Shown here: piece after piece, positions 32,532 to 45,949 of the stretch
Layout of the letters: the number at the start of each line of letters is the position of its first letter
How positions within the stretch are numbered: position 1 is the stretch's first letter
Source: Brevibacterium daeguense
GTDB lineage: Bacteria > Actinomycetota > Actinomycetes > Actinomycetales > Brevibacteriaceae
Assembly (NCBI RefSeq): GCF_021729135.1
Contig: NZ_JAJTWW010000001.1
Coordinates: 558,001-622,000 of the forward strand
Length of the DNA: 64,000 bases
Direction: 5' to 3'
The notes under the pieces: model-generated
Database searches by the model: none
What the model was told of the DNA's origin: nothing
The model's input: the letters and a program-made list of their open reading frames with translations, nothing else
Position numbers and translations under genes: made by a program

Positions 32532-33818
32532 GTGACCGATACCCTCAGTGAACTGCAGGCCCGAGACCTGGTGGCACTGTCCACCGATGAGCAGGCGCTG
32601 CGCGATGCGCTCGGCGCGGGCCCGGTGAACTTCTATATCGGCTTCGATCCGACCGCCCCGAGCCTCCACATGGGCAACCTCGTGCAGCTCCTGTTCGCCC
32701 GCCGTCTGCAGCTGGCCGGCCACAACCCCTTCGCACTCGTCGGCGGAGCGACGGGCCTGATCGGCGATCCCCGGATGTCGGGGGAGCGGACGCTCAACGA
32801 GCGCGACGTCGTCGAGGGGTGGGTCGAGCGGATCCGCGGCCAGATCGAGCGCTTCCTCGACTTCGACGGGGCTCATGCCGCGCAGGTGGTCAACAATCTG
32901 GACTGGACCGGCGGGCTGTCGGCGATCGATTTCCTGCGGGATGTCGGCAAGCACTTCTCCGTCAACCGGATGCTGGCCAAGGAGACGGTGTCGGCGCGTC
33001 TCAACAGTGAGCACGGCATCTCCTTCACCGAGTTCTCGTACCAGATCCTGCAGGCTCACGACTTCCTCCAGCTCTACCGCCGGCACGGCATCACCCTGCA
33101 GCACGGCGGCTCGGACCAGTGGGGAAACCTGACTGCGGGCACCGACCTCGTCCGGCGGGTCGAGCGGGTCGCGGTCCACGCGATGGCCACTCCGCTGATC
33201 ACCAAGGCCGACGGCACCAAGTTCGGCAAGACGGAGTCCGGCACCGTATGGCTCGATCCGGAGCTGACCAGCCCGTACGCGTTCTCCCAGTTCTGGCTCA
33301 ATGCCGACGACCGGGACGTCGTGAAGTACCTCAAGGTGTTCTCGCTGCGTCCACTCGAGGAGCTCGAGGCGATCGCCGAGGAGTTCCAGGCAGCACCGCA
33401 CAGGCGCCTCGCCCAGCGCGTTCTCGCCGAGGACGTCACCACGCTGGTCCACGGCGAGCAGCAGACAGCTCAGGCCTTCGCCGCCGCCGAGGCGCTGTTC
33501 GGCTCCGGGGAACTGGCGGCACTCGAACCGGGCACCCTCGCCTCTGTCACCGCAGAGCTGCCGATCGCCGAGTTCCCCGAATCTGTGCTCTCCGACGGGC
33601 TGCCCGTCGTCGACGCGCTCGTGGACTCCGGACTCGTGACTTCCAAGGGCGCCGCGCGTCGGGCGATCAAGGAGGGCGGCGCCTACGTCAACAACTGCAA
33701 GGTGACCTCCGAGGACCAGGCCCTCACCGCGCAGGACGTCCTCGACGCCGGCAGGGCCGGCGTCGTCGTGCTGCGGCGCGGCAAGAAGACGCTCGGGGCC
33801 GCCCGCTTCACCCGATGA
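32532..33818 (+). CDS. tyrS: Tyrosine-tRNA ligase
   Basis: A class I synthetase of 428 residues. The HIGH-like motif is HMGN in PTAPSLHMGNL and the KMSKS-like motif is KFGKTE. A C-terminal S4 RNA-binding domain (TSKGAARRAIKEGGAYVNNCKV) contacts tRNA. The GTG at 32532 follows GAGAAAGGCGGATC. TAGGAT about 35 nt upstream is a possible -10 box. No T-box leader was seen in the 41-bp gap. Confidence 0.97.
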   Translation: MTDTLSELQARDLVALSTDEQALRDALGAGPVNFYIGFDPTAPSLHMGNLVQLLFARRLQLAGHNPFALVGGATGLIGDPRMSGERTLNERDVVEGWVERIRGQIERFLDFDGAHAAQVVNNLDWTGGLSAIDFLRDVGKHFSVNRMLAKETVSARLNSEHGISFTEFSYQILQAHDFLQLYRRHGITLQHGGSDQWGNLTAGTDLVRRVERVAVHAMATPLITKADGTKFGKTESGTVWLDPELTSPYAFSQFWLNADDRDVVKYLKVFSLRPLEELEAIAEEFQAAPHRRLAQRVLAEDVTTLVHGEQQTAQAFAAAEALFGSGELAALEPGTLASVTAELPIAEFPESVLSDGLPVVDALVDSGLVTSKGAARRAIKEGGAYVNNCKVTSEDQALTAQDVLDAGRAGVVVLRRGKKTLGAARFTR

Positions 33819-33830
33819 CCCCATCATCTG

Positions 33831-33871
33831 CGACCCCGCACCGGTTCCCTTCGGATCCGTCGGCGGGGTCG
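33831..33871 (+). terminator. tyrS terminator hairpin
   Basis: CGACCCCGC (33831-33839) pairs with GCGGGGTCG (33863-33871) around a 23-nt loop. It starts 12 bp after the tyrS stop and is followed by CTGTGTTCT. Confidence 0.65.
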
Positions 33872-34360
33872 CTGTGTTCTCGTCCTGCGAGTTCGGCGGC
33901 TGCACTGTGATGGAGAGCACGCCCCACCGATTTGCATCACCCCTGGTGGACCAGTAAGTTATTACTTGTCGCTCGAACGGAAACACCGAAGCGAGCGGGC
34001 CGGGCAGGTCGAATCAGACCACGCCGACGAGCCCCGCTTCCACTGGAACAGCAGCGAGCGACACCGCCCAATCAGATCTCGCAGCGGATTTCTCCGCGCA
34101 GAGAACGTGCGTGCGGGTCACTGAGAAGCGACTTGCCAAGCGCATGGGACTGGGTCTAAAGTTAATAACCGGCCGTCCCGCGGTGAACACGGTGGAAACA
34201 TCGGGTAGCTGCGGTGTGCGTCTGTTCTTTGAGAACTCAATAGCGTGTTTGTTTGAAAATTTTTGTGATGCCAGTTTTTTTGTTTTTCTGGTTGATTGAT
34301 TTTGGTGGAGAGCAGTTTTGTTTCTCTGTCTTTTTCTTTTGGCTGGGGTTGTATTTTCTT
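33872..34360 (+). promoter_or_regulatory. rrn upstream region: promoters, boxA-like leader and processing sequence
   Basis: This 490-bp region has no gene. Two promoters are plausible: TTGCAT (33932-33937), 17 nt, TAAGTT (33955-33960); and TTGCCA (34133-34138), 18 nt, TAAAGT (34157-34162). TGTTCTTTGAGAACTCAATAG (34223-34243) is the leader motif found in many actinobacterial rrn operons, with a boxA-like start. The T-rich stretch 34255-34360 precedes mature 16S. GTGATG near 34266 could pair with CATCAC near 35960 as part of the 16S processing stalk. Confidence 0.65.
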
Positions 34361-39395
<5,035 letters not shown>

Positions 39396-39544
39396 AATAC
39401 CGCACATGTCGTGCGGGTGTTCGGGTCGGGTAACACAAGCACACACACGCAACAGGCTGTGTGTCACTGCAGAACATTTTCCAGCACTGCGTCGCGTCCA
39501 CGATGATCCAACACTTGTTCTTGAACTGACTGTTCCCCCGCGGT

Positions 39545-39662
39545 TTTGCGGTGGTGATAGCGGTGGGGAAACGCCCGGTCCCATTCCGAACCCGGAAGCT
39601 AAGCCCACCAGCGCTGATGGTACTGCACTGTGAAGGTGTGGGAGAGTAGGACACCGCCGCAA
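39545..39662 (+). rRNA. rrf: 5S ribosomal RNA
   Basis: About 118 nt. The terminal stem TTGCGGTGGT pairs with ACACCGCCGCAA. The core contains CGCCCGGTCCCATTCCGAAC and CCCGGAAGCTAAGCCC, both diagnostic for 5S rRNA. It lies about 150 bp after 23S, with no tRNA between. Confidence 0.95.
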
Positions 39663-39678
39663 TCACACATGATGAATA

Positions 39679-39720
39679 GGTAAGGCCCCACCACCCGATG
39701 CCGGGTGGTGGGGCCTTACC
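39679..39720 (+). terminator. rrn operon terminator, perfect 19-bp hairpin
   Basis: GGTAAGGCCCCACCACCCG (39679-39697) and CGGGTGGTGGGGCCTTACC (39702-39720) are exact complements around an ATGC loop. It begins 17 bp after 5S and ends 50 bp before the next gene. A T-tract is absent (CCATTCACC follows). Confidence 0.88.
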
Positions 39721-39770
39721 CCATTCACCCAGCTTTTCCATTCACCGTCACTTGTTGTTTGAATGGGCAC

Positions 39771-40499
39771 ATGATGAGTGCGTCTCGAATTGCCTTCCTC
39801 ACGGGTGCAGGCATCAGCACTGCGGCCGGCATCCCCGATTTCCGTGGTCCGCGGGGAGTGTGGACCAGGGACCCGGAGGCCGAGAAGACCTCCACATTGT
39901 CGTGGTACCTGCGCGACCCGGACGTTCGGCGTCGAGCGTGGCGAACGCGAGCGGAGTCGGCGATATGGGAACGCTCGCCGACGCCTGCGCACTATGCGAT
40001 CGCGAGCGTCGAGAAGGCCGGTCGACTGCAGGGGATCATCACTCAGAACATCGACGGGCTTCATCAGGAGGCCGGTTCCGATCCCTCGCTGGTGCATGAG
40101 GTGCACGGCAACGCGCGCGAGTGGCGGTGCGAGGACTGCGGGGAGACCGGTGCGATGGCAGCTATGATCGCCCGCGTGAGGGCCGGTGAACCCGACCCGC
40201 GCTGTCCCGAATGCGAGGGCATCACTCGAGCGACCACGATCCTGTTCGAGGAGATGCTCGACCCGGACGTGCTCGATGCCGCGACTGCAGCCGCAGAGCG
40301 GTGCGACCTGATCGTCGCCGTCGGCACCAGCTTGTTCGTCCAACCGGTGGCGTCGCTGTTCCCGATGGCCCTCGACGCCGGCGCGATCGGCGTCATCGTG
40401 AACGCGCAGCCCACTCCATTCGATGACATGGCCGAGGTCGTACTGTCCGGGGATATCCAGGATGAGCTGCCGCGCTTCATCCGCAGCCTGCTGAGCTGA
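39771..40499 (+). CDS. cobB: Sir2-family NAD-dependent protein deacylase
   Basis: A sirtuin of 242 residues. It shows the NAD-binding motif LTGAGIS (10-16), TQNIDGLHQ (91-99), catalytic H112 in HEVHGN and four zinc cysteines C120, C123, C145, C148 (CEDC, CPEC). It removes acetyl or acyl groups from lysines. Residues for a succinyl-type pocket (Y-x2-R) are present as YLRD at 46-49 only in part, so acyl preference is open. The start is ATG 39771 or the adjacent ATG 39774. No ribosome site is visible. Confidence 0.92.
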   Translation: MMSASRIAFLTGAGISTAAGIPDFRGPRGVWTRDPEAEKTSTLSWYLRDPDVRRRAWRTRAESAIWERSPTPAHYAIASVEKAGRLQGIITQNIDGLHQEAGSDPSLVHEVHGNAREWRCEDCGETGAMAAMIARVRAGEPDPRCPECEGITRATTILFEEMLDPDVLDAATAAAERCDLIVAVGTSLFVQPVASLFPMALDAGAIGVIVNAQPTPFDDMAEVVLSGDIQDELPRFIRSLLS

Positions 40500-40591
40500 T
40501 CGCGGCCTGCTCGCTGCCCGCAGCCCTATGAACCGACAGACACCGTGAGCGCTGGACGCAGATTCCGACCCGACAACCGAGAGGACCAGTG

Positions 40592-41599
40592 ATGCTTCGA
40601 CTATCCGATCTGGAAGTGCCCATTGTGCAGGCGCCCATGGCAGGAGGTCCCTCCACGCCTGGCCTCGTCGCGGCCGTCAGCACTGCCGGGGGCCTGGGGT
40701 CACTCGGGGGTGGCTACCAGTCACCGGAACGGATGCGCGCCGACATCGAGGCAGTGCGCGCCCTCACAGATCGTCCATTCGGTGTGAATCTGTTCGTCCC
40801 CGAGCACCGGCCCTCCGACGCCGGAGCCGTGGCCGCCTATGCCGCCGCGCTGGAGCCGTTGGCGACAGAGCTGGGCGTGGAACCCCCGGTTCCGGCACCC
40901 GCCGGAGACGATCACTATCGGGAGAAGGTCGCGGACCTGATCGCTGACCCGGTTCCGCTCGTCTCCTTCACCTTCGGTCTGCCGAGCCGGGAGGAGGTGC
41001 GGGCGCTGCAGGAGGCAGGCTCCGCCGTCGTCCTCAACGCGACGACCCCCGAAGAGGCGACTGCTTGTCTCGCGTTGGATCCCCAGGCCGTCGTGCTGCA
41101 GGGGCCGGCAGCCGGAGGGCATCGCGCCCAGCACGACCAGTTCGCCGAGTCGTCCGACGTCCCGTTGGCGATCCTGCTCGAGGCCATCGCCGGCCGAACA
41201 ACAGTGCCGTTGATCGCTGCGGGAGGAATCGGGGCCTCCGCGGACGTGCGTGCGCTGCTGTCGGCAGGAGCATCTGCAGTTCAGGTCGGAACCCTGTTCC
41301 TCACCAGTGCGGAAGCCGGCACCAGACCCGTTCACCGGAAGGCGCTGCTGAGCGGGGAGTTCACCGAGACCGTGGTGACGCGCGTGTTCTCCGGTCGGCC
41401 GGCCCGAGCGCTGCGCAACCAGTTCATCGATCGGATGGCGGAGTCGGAAGTGGTGGGGTACCCGGAAGTCCACTACCTGACGTCACCTCTGCGGGCCGCC
41501 GCCCGCGACGGGCACGGGATCAACCTGTGGGCCGGCACCGGTTTCGTCTCCTGCCGTGAGGCTCCTGCGGCGGACATCCTGGCCCAGCTCGCGCCGTAG
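40592..41599 (+). CDS. Nitronate monooxygenase-like FMN protein
   Basis: A TIM-barrel flavoprotein of 335 residues related to 2-nitropropane dioxygenase. Typical features are the N-terminal QAPMAGG, GFGVNLF-like PFGVNLFVPE, the His-containing GPAAGGHRAQH and the phosphate-binding AAGGIGASADVRALLSAGASAVQVGTLFL (two adjacent motifs). The family oxidises propionate 3-nitronate and related nitronates. The ATG at 40592 has GAGAGGA upstream. A GTG directly before it is an alternative. Confidence 0.88.
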   Translation: MLRLSDLEVPIVQAPMAGGPSTPGLVAAVSTAGGLGSLGGGYQSPERMRADIEAVRALTDRPFGVNLFVPEHRPSDAGAVAAYAAALEPLATELGVEPPVPAPAGDDHYREKVADLIADPVPLVSFTFGLPSREEVRALQEAGSAVVLNATTPEEATACLALDPQAVVLQGPAAGGHRAQHDQFAESSDVPLAILLEAIAGRTTVPLIAAGGIGASADVRALLSAGASAVQVGTLFLTSAEAGTRPVHRKALLSGEFTETVVTRVFSGRPARALRNQFIDRMAESEVVGYPEVHYLTSPLRAAARDGHGINLWAGTGFVSCREAPAADILAQLAP

Positions 41600-41636
41600 T
41601 CCTCGCCCGCACGGGGACGACAGCCGGCCTGACATG

Positions 41637-41675
41637 CGCCGAGGCGGTCGCCGGCACGCGGCGACCGCCTCGGCG
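41637..41675. terminator. Convergent 16-bp hairpin after the nitronate monooxygenase gene
   Basis: CGCCGAGGCGGTCGCC (41637-41652) pairs perfectly with GGCGACCGCCTCGGCG (41660-41675) across a 7-nt loop. It lies between two convergent genes and can serve both. The core CCGAGGCGGTC is shared with the argG-argH hairpin. Confidence 0.8.
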
Positions 41676-41693
41676 GCGGAATGGGCGGACGAC

Positions 41694-43709
41694 TCAGCCG
41701 CGGCTGCGACGAGCAAGCCAGATGGCCGCCGCTCCTATCATCGCAAGCACGGCGCCGACCCCGGCGATGACGCCGACGTCGGTGCCGGTTCGGGGGAGAG
41801 CGCCCGGCCGGTCGCCTGCGGCATCAGCTCCGTCGGAAGAGCCGCTGTCGGCCTTCTCACCCGGGACGGTGGACGGGGCCTCGTCGTCGGGGACAGGCGC
41901 GGCGCCTGCGTCCTCGCCGTCATCCTCAGCGGGAGCGCCTTCCGACCCATCGGCGGGCTCGCTCGGCGTCGCCGGTTCGCTCGGCTCAGCGGCGAGGAGG
42001 TCGCTGTGGACGTCGTAGAACGTGGTGCTGCCCGTGACTTCGTTGCCCACGATGAGCATCCCGGCCACACCCTCCGCCGGCGTGTTCAGCTCCGAGGCGG
42101 GCACGAACACCACACTTTCAGGCCCGGAGTCGCCGGCATCGGCAACGCCGGCGGAAAGATCCTCGACGGCGAAGTTGCGGTTGTTGAAGTAGGTGACGAA
42201 CTCGGACTCCGCGGGCCGGGTGATGTCGTACACGGCGATGCCGCCGATCCGCTCGAATCCGACGAAGGCGAAGGTCCGGTCGCCGATCCGGCCCACTTCG
42301 ACGGCCTCCGGTTCAGGACCCTTGTCGTCGGAGCGGTTGTCGAAGTTCGATTCGTCATTGGTCGAGTTGAAGAATTCGGGTGCCGCCTCGGCGGTGATCT
42401 GCTCGAACTCGTCCTCCGAGTTGAAGACGAGTTCGCCGGAGGTGTCGAGGATCGAGAAGGAGCGTCCGCCGAATCCGTAGATCTGCTCGTAGCAGCTGCC
42501 GTCGGCGGCGAGCCCCTGAGCGCTGGTCACCGTGAGGCGTCCGAGATTCTCGTCCGCCTGCAGCTCCTCGACGCTCATCCCGAAGTCCTCTGCGACGCTC
42601 TCACACAGCGGGGCCACTCCGTCCTGCCCGAAGTCCTTCACGCGCAGCTCCTCGGAATAGGCGTCCCAATCCCTGGAATCGCCTTCGTTGGCCGTCAGCA
42701 GATACTCGGTACCGCCGATCTCGACTGCCTTGATCGTGTCGGGCTGGAAGAACGTCTCCACCGGCCAGTTGGCGATGTTGACCGACCCGTCCTCATTGGA
42801 GACGTCGGCCGGAACGTTCATGAGGTCCTGAGTGCCGAGCGGCAGCAGCGACTCGACCGCTGCCGACGCGAGATCCACCACGGCGATGGCGTTGGCCTCC
42901 TGCAGCGTGACATATGCCTTGGAGCCGATCACGGCGCTGTACTCGGGCTCGAGGTTCTCCGACACCGGAAACTCCGGGTCGCCAGTGCCGGCATCCTCCC
43001 GACCGCCGTAGACGCGCACACCTTCGGGCAGATTGTCGTCCTCGAAGGCGTGGAAGCCCGCCAAGCGGACCGCATTCTGCTGAGGAGCCTCGACAGTGCT
43101 GGGCAGCGCGATCACTCCGACGGTGCCCTCCGGGTCGACCGAATAGTCCTCGGCGGGCTCGCCCTCATTGGCGACGACGGCGTAGGCGCCGTCAGGTGAG
43201 AACACGACAGAGTCCGGCAGCGCACCGGTGCGCACCGCTCCGAGGGCTGTCGGCTCGTCTTCGGACAGATCGAAGAAGGCGACCCAGCCGTCGTCGGTCT
43301 TGTTCGGGTTCTCGACGGCCACTGCGGCCAGGCCGTCCTCGCGCACGTCCACCGAGTTGGCGGTGCCGCCGGCGGGCACGGTGGAGCCGTCAGCCGAGGG
43401 GATGCCGCCGGTGGCGAGCTCGAACAGCTCCGAGGGTTCGGCAGGATCCGACGAGTCGAGCACCCGAATGGTGCCCGCGGCGGCGTTGACGACGAGCGTC
43501 TGCTGTCGGGCCGAGTAGTGGACGACGATCTCGGCTGCACCCTCGTCGAAGATGTCGGTGCGGTGGCTGCCGACGGGGTCGAGAGAGAGATCAGCACCTG
43601 GGGCGGAGTGCTCGACCGCACCGGGAACCGGTGCGGCAGCAGCAGGGGCGAGGGCGGTGAAGCCGGTCAGGCCGGCGATCAGCACGCCTGAGGCGATTGC
43701 ACGTTGCAT
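41694..43709 (-). CDS. LPXTG-anchored surface protein, choice-of-anchor I / beta-propeller esterase-like
   Basis: A secreted 671-residue protein. It has a signal peptide (MQRAIASGVLIAGLTGF to AAAAPVPG, about 1-27), then a large domain matching the choice-of-anchor I family. That domain resembles alkaline-phosphatase-like PhoX/propeller repeats (VVANEGEPAEDY, LLTANEGDSRDWDAY, FAFVGFERIGGIAVYD). A Ser/Pro/Glu/Ala-rich linker and a sortase signal LPRTG follow, then a hydrophobic helix and ARRSRG. It should be covalently attached to the cell wall. The ATG at 43709 follows GAAAGG. The enzymatic activity, if any, is not proven for this family. Confidence 0.85.
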   Translation of the reverse strand: MQRAIASGVLIAGLTGFTALAPAAAAPVPGAVEHSAPGADLSLDPVGSHRTDIFDEGAAEIVVHYSARQQTLVVNAAAGTIRVLDSSDPAEPSELFELATGGIPSADGSTVPAGGTANSVDVREDGLAAVAVENPNKTDDGWVAFFDLSEDEPTALGAVRTGALPDSVVFSPDGAYAVVANEGEPAEDYSVDPEGTVGVIALPSTVEAPQQNAVRLAGFHAFEDDNLPEGVRVYGGREDAGTGDPEFPVSENLEPEYSAVIGSKAYVTLQEANAIAVVDLASAAVESLLPLGTQDLMNVPADVSNEDGSVNIANWPVETFFQPDTIKAVEIGGTEYLLTANEGDSRDWDAYSEELRVKDFGQDGVAPLCESVAEDFGMSVEELQADENLGRLTVTSAQGLAADGSCYEQIYGFGGRSFSILDTSGELVFNSEDEFEQITAEAAPEFFNSTNDESNFDNRSDDKGPEPEAVEVGRIGDRTFAFVGFERIGGIAVYDITRPAESEFVTYFNNRNFAVEDLSAGVADAGDSGPESVVFVPASELNTPAEGVAGMLIVGNEVTGSTTFYDVHSDLLAAEPSEPATPSEPADGSEGAPAEDDGEDAGAAPVPDDEAPSTVPGEKADSGSSDGADAAGDRPGALPRTGTDVGVIAGVGAVLAMIGAAAIWLARRSRG

Positions 43710-43873
43710 CGAGCGCCTTTCATGTCGGGACGAGTGGGAATCGTCGAGGGAGATGACCCGGCGGCGGCACAGGCGGCGGCCGCAGAACCCCGTCGACGTT
43801 AGGCAGACAACCCGGCCGGCCTGCGGCCTGCACACGACGAGGAGGTGAATTCTGGGAGCAGGCGCGGCCCGGT

Positions 43874-43879
43874 TAGAAT
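43874..43879 (+). promoter_or_regulatory. Candidate -10 box for the Arg/Asp-repeat TPR gene
   Basis: TAGAAT lies 36 nt before the GTG at 43916, in the otherwise gene-free 206-bp region shared with the divergent surface protein gene. Confidence 0.45.
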
Positions 43880-43915
43880 TGAACGGATCAATCCGACAGT
43901 CGAATAGGGAGCATC

Positions 43916-45949
43916 GTGGCGAGTTCAGACGACCAGTCAGACAGCCGGCCTCAGCACAGGGGCGACGGGGGACGGCGTGGTGACTCGTTCGACGGACCGC
44001 GCAAGGACGGGCGCGGCGGTTCTGATGCTTCCGATCAGCGAGGCCGCGGGCGAGGCGCCGGCCGGTCCCATGCGGGCCGGGACTTCCGGCGGGACGACCG
44101 CAAGGGCGGCGACCGGCGATCGCAGGGGGACCCGAACCGTCGCCGAGACGACCGTGACGGCGCGCGCAGCCGTGACGAGGGCCGCGATGGTGACCGGCGC
44201 GGAAGCAGTCGCTCCTCCGGTGCCCGAGACTCCGGACGGAACGACCGGGGAGGAGACCGCCCCTACTCGAAAGGCCCCGGTCACCGCGGCGATGACCGGA
44301 AGGGCGGCGACGGGCGGCGCTCGGGCGGCGGCCGTGACTTCCGACGTGACGACCGCCAGCGGGGTGACGACCGCCGGCCACACGGCGGGCGCAATGACGG
44401 CCGCGAGGATCCCCGCCGTGAGGGGGAACGTCCCCGTGACGATCGAGGCCAGGGCACCGAGCGTCGGAGAGACGATCGCACTGACCGCTCCCGGGGCGAC
44501 CATCCCGACCGTCGTGAGCACGGCGGTCGCGATTTCCGGCGCGAGGACTCGCGCCGGGAGAACTTCCGGCGTGACGATCGGCGTCGCGACGATCGCCGGC
44601 CGGACAGACGTGATGACCGTCGTCGGGATGATCACCGACGGGACGAGCGCCGGCCGGAGAGGCGCGACGACTTCCGGCGCGACGATCGGCGTCGCGACGA
44701 TCGCCAACCGGACAGGCGCGATGACCGCCGTCGTGACGATCGACAGCGGAACGACAGGCGGCCGGACAGGCGCGACGACCAGCGTCCGGACACCCGCCGG
44801 GATGACCAGCGGCGCGGCGGTCGCGGCGGGCGCGACGACAGACGCTCGGATGCGCCTCGGCGTCGCAGCGATACCGGACGAGGGCGAGAGCGACGCATCG
44901 AGCCGGTAATTCCCGAGGGGATCACCGGCAGGGAGCTGTCCGGTCCGGTCCGCTCCCAACTGCGGCCGCTGACCAAGGACAACGCCGAGAAGGTGGCGCA
45001 GCACCTGGTTGTCGCTGCACAGCTGCTGGACGTGGATCCGGAGACGGCGTACCAGCATGCCCAGGCCGCGGTCAGCCGCGCAGGGCGGATCGGCGCTGTG
45101 CGCGAGGCGATGGGCCTGGTCGCGTATCAGCTCGGCAAGTACGAGGAGACGGTGCGCGAGCTGCGCACGCACCGGCGCATCACCGGCTCCGACGACAATC
45201 TGGCCGTCCTCGCCGATGCTGAACGGGGGCGCGGGCGGCCGGCAAAGGCGCTGGAGATCTTCGGAGAGGCCGACCGGGAGAAGCTGTCGGCTGAGCTCTA
45301 CACCGAGCTGGTCATCGTCGCGGCGGGCGCTCACACCGACCTCGGCGACGTGAAGGCGGCCCGCAACCTCCTTGACCAGCAGAGCTTCACCGGTTCCGCC
45401 TCGGGGTCGACCGTCCGGCTGCTCTCGGCCTACGCCGACCTGCTCCGGATGGACGGAGACGAGGAGACCGCCGACAAGTACGAGGAGCTTGCCCGACGCA
45501 CCGCCAAGGCGACGAACACCCTCTTCGGGGACGAGGAGCCCGACCCCAACGCAGACGCGGAGATCATCACGATCGAGGAGATCGACGACGAGATCAGTCA
45601 GGTCGAGGCTGAGGATGCCGACCAGATGACCGCCGATGAGCCCGACCGTGCTCAGGCTGATGATGCCGGTGACGAGGCTCGCGGCGAGCGGCGCCCGCAG
45701 ACCTTCCACGAGGAGGTTGAAGCCGAACTCGATGAGATCCTCGCCGAGGCAGAGACCGGCCTCGAGCAGGAGGCAGAGGAACCCGTGGGTGAGGACGCGT
45801 CGGGTGACCGGGAAGGGCCGGTCCGCCCGGAGGAGGCCGACACGGAGGGGGAGCCCCGGGTCGCTGAGCGGCCGGTCCGCCCGGAGGAAGCCGACACGGA
45901 GGAGGAGCCGCCGGAGGAAGAGGCGACGGCTCCGCTGTTCGATCTGTGA
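43916..45949 (+). CDS. Arg/Asp-repeat, TPR-like, acidic-tail protein
   Basis: A 677-residue three-part protein. Residues 1 to about 326 are low complexity, dominated by R, D and G with GGRDFRRDD and RRPDRRDD repeats. They include a tandem 36-residue duplication (217-252 and 253-288). Residues about 327-540 form a helical tetratricopeptide-like domain (VAAQLLDVDPETAYQHAQAA, LGKYEETVRELRTHRRI). Residues about 545-677 are acidic, with GPVRPEEADTE and RPVRPEEADTE repeated. A TPR protein occupies the same place in M. tuberculosis (Rv1691). The mixed-charge region may bind RNA or phase-separate (inference). GTG start. The next gene overlaps its stop. Confidence 0.85.
   Translation: MASSDDQSDSRPQHRGDGGRRGDSFDGPRKDGRGGSDASDQRGRGRGAGRSHAGRDFRRDDRKGGDRRSQGDPNRRRDDRDGARSRDEGRDGDRRGSSRSSGARDSGRNDRGGDRPYSKGPGHRGDDRKGGDGRRSGGGRDFRRDDRQRGDDRRPHGGRNDGREDPRREGERPRDDRGQGTERRRDDRTDRSRGDHPDRREHGGRDFRREDSRRENFRRDDRRRDDRRPDRRDDRRRDDHRRDERRPERRDDFRRDDRRRDDRQPDRRDDRRRDDRQRNDRRPDRRDDQRPDTRRDDQRRGGRGGRDDRRSDAPRRRSDTGRGRERRIEPVIPEGITGRELSGPVRSQLRPLTKDNAEKVAQHLVVAAQLLDVDPETAYQHAQAAVSRAGRIGAVREAMGLVAYQLGKYEETVRELRTHRRITGSDDNLAVLADAERGRGRPAKALEIFGEADREKLSAELYTELVIVAAGAHTDLGDVKAARNLLDQQSFTGSASGSTVRLLSAYADLLRMDGDEETADKYEELARRTAKATNTLFGDEEPDPNADAEIITIEEIDDEISQVEAEDADQMTADEPDRAQADDAGDEARGERRPQTFHEEVEAELDEILAEAETGLEQEAEEPVGEDASGDREGPVRPEEADTEGEPRVAERPVRPEEADTEEEPPEEEATAPLFDL

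Noticed and set aside
33900..34160. Possible tRNA gene before the rrn operon
   Set aside because: No TTCGA-type T arm with matching acceptor stem could be formed, and the sequence fits promoters and leader instead.
43937..45709. Open minus-strand frame of about 590 codons opposite the Arg/Asp-repeat gene
   Set aside because: It mirrors the repeat composition of the plus-strand gene. The plus strand has a start context, operon overlap and a TPR domain, while the minus product is Val/Ala/Pro noise.
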